DNA of 64,000 nt from Pseudomonas viridiflava (GTDB taxonomy: Bacteria; Pseudomonadota; Gammaproteobacteria; Pseudomonadales; Pseudomonadaceae). Both the position numbers and the translations under genes were made by a program. The DNA is taken from assembly GCF_003702045.1 (NCBI RefSeq), contig NZ_RBTP01000036.1, forward strand, positions 1-64,000. The letters are read 5' to 3'. This document shows positions 63,748-64,000 of the stretch, one piece after another. Every line of letters begins with the position of its first letter. The stretch's first letter is position 1. The notes below the pieces were generated by a model that was not told where the DNA came from, made no database searches, and saw only the letters and a program-made list of their open reading frames with translations.

Positions 63748-64000
63748 ATGGCTAGCACTGGGGGAAACAATCCCGGCAACTTCGCCAACGACCCCGAACG
63801 GGCATCCGAAGCAGGCAAAAAAGGCGGTCAGGCTTCCGGCGGCAATTTTGCCAATAACCCGCAGCGTGCATCCGAAGCCGGAAAGAAAGGCGGGCAGGCA
63901 TCGGGTGGCAACTTCGCCAATGATCCTGAGCGTGCGTCCGAAGCGGGCAAGAAAGGTGGAAAAGCATCAGGCGGTCAAGCAGGCCGTTCCGAAGACGCCG
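63748..64000 (+). CDS. KGG-repeat stress-induced protein, 3' end beyond window
   Basis: The frame is open from the ATG at 63748 to the edge (84 codons, no stop). It begins MASTGGNNPGNFANDPERAS and then repeats a 22-residue unit, (G)GNFANDPERASEAGKKGGQA, three times with small changes (NNPQ in unit 2, KGGKA at the end of unit 3). The KGG motif defines the stress-induced family related to fungal con-10 and Bacillus GsiB: hydrophilic, probably disordered, and induced in stationary phase or desiccation. Not truncated by mutation, only by the window. Confidence 0.88.
   Translation, partial: MASTGGNNPGNFANDPERASEAGKKGGQASGGNFANNPQRASEAGKKGGQASGGNFANDPERASEAGKKGGKASGGQAGRSEDA

Noticed and set aside
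1..64000. tRNA, rRNA, CRISPR arrays, prophage integration sites
   Set aside because: Scanned by eye; no cloverleaf with CCA-side pairing, no spaced identical repeats, no integrase. A computational tRNA search could still find something missed.

Overview
The window looks like a chromosomal segment of a fluorescent pseudomonad, most likely of the Pseudomonas syringae group. Evidence: GC-rich coding with strong third-position GC bias (hence many long antisense shadow frames), scattered REP-type palindromes with GTGGGAG/CTCCCAC ends, and gene order that from memory parallels P. aeruginosa PAO1 (speC, PepSY flavoreductase, dpp/opdP cluster, roxSR). No rRNA, tRNA or CRISPR array was found.

Layout. 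1-1648: the 5' part of an IS66-family element (tnpB, tnpC), cut by the left edge. 1852-3407: an AT-rich, tightly coupled pair of paralogous restriction-endonuclease-like proteins, one with an apparently intact PD-(D/E)XK-type core and one with the key Lys replaced by Arg. This is the best candidate for an undescribed, defence-like system. 3852-9344: a LysR regulator divergent from mmsA-mmsB (valine catabolism), then a structured leader and a periplasmic gamma-glutamyltransferase. 9591-15197: a selenium module, in which a PhnCDE-like ABC transporter of the putative selenate type is divergent from selD-mnmH. 15363-19216: two LysR regulators, a TauE/SafE permease, an ABM-type monooxygenase and MdaB (quinone and oxidative stress themes). 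19380-24745: prfC and, divergent from it, an OpuC-type osmoprotectant ABC transporter.

25169-31546: ornithine decarboxylase (speC) behind a leader with a terminator-like hairpin, an alpha-xenorhabdolysin-type binary toxin (xaxA-xaxB), and a large PepSY/flavodoxin/FAD reductase. 31814-44365: a dipeptide uptake cluster with DppBCDF, an OprD-type porin and four family-5 binding proteins. 44688-49242: a SIMPL protein, the RoxS/RoxR redox two-component system and an SbmA/BacA-like ABC transporter. 49334-54466: galactarate/glucarate catabolism (FadR-type regulator, kdgD, MFS permease, garD).

54889-64000: single genes and small units. They include a Yellow/MRJP-like secreted protein, a Yip1-family membrane protein, a PLDc_N small membrane protein, an alpha/beta hydrolase overlapping a DUF3182 ATP-grasp-like protein, a Rho_N-like basic protein, very small ORFs, a possible sRNA between two minus-strand terminators, a second TauE/SafE permease, a GAF-GGDEF(degenerate)-EAL phosphodiesterase and, at the right edge, a partial KGG-repeat stress protein.

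In total the segment is mostly nutrient uptake and catabolism core genome, with two clear accessory insertions: the IS66 plus nuclease-like pair, and the XaxAB toxin.
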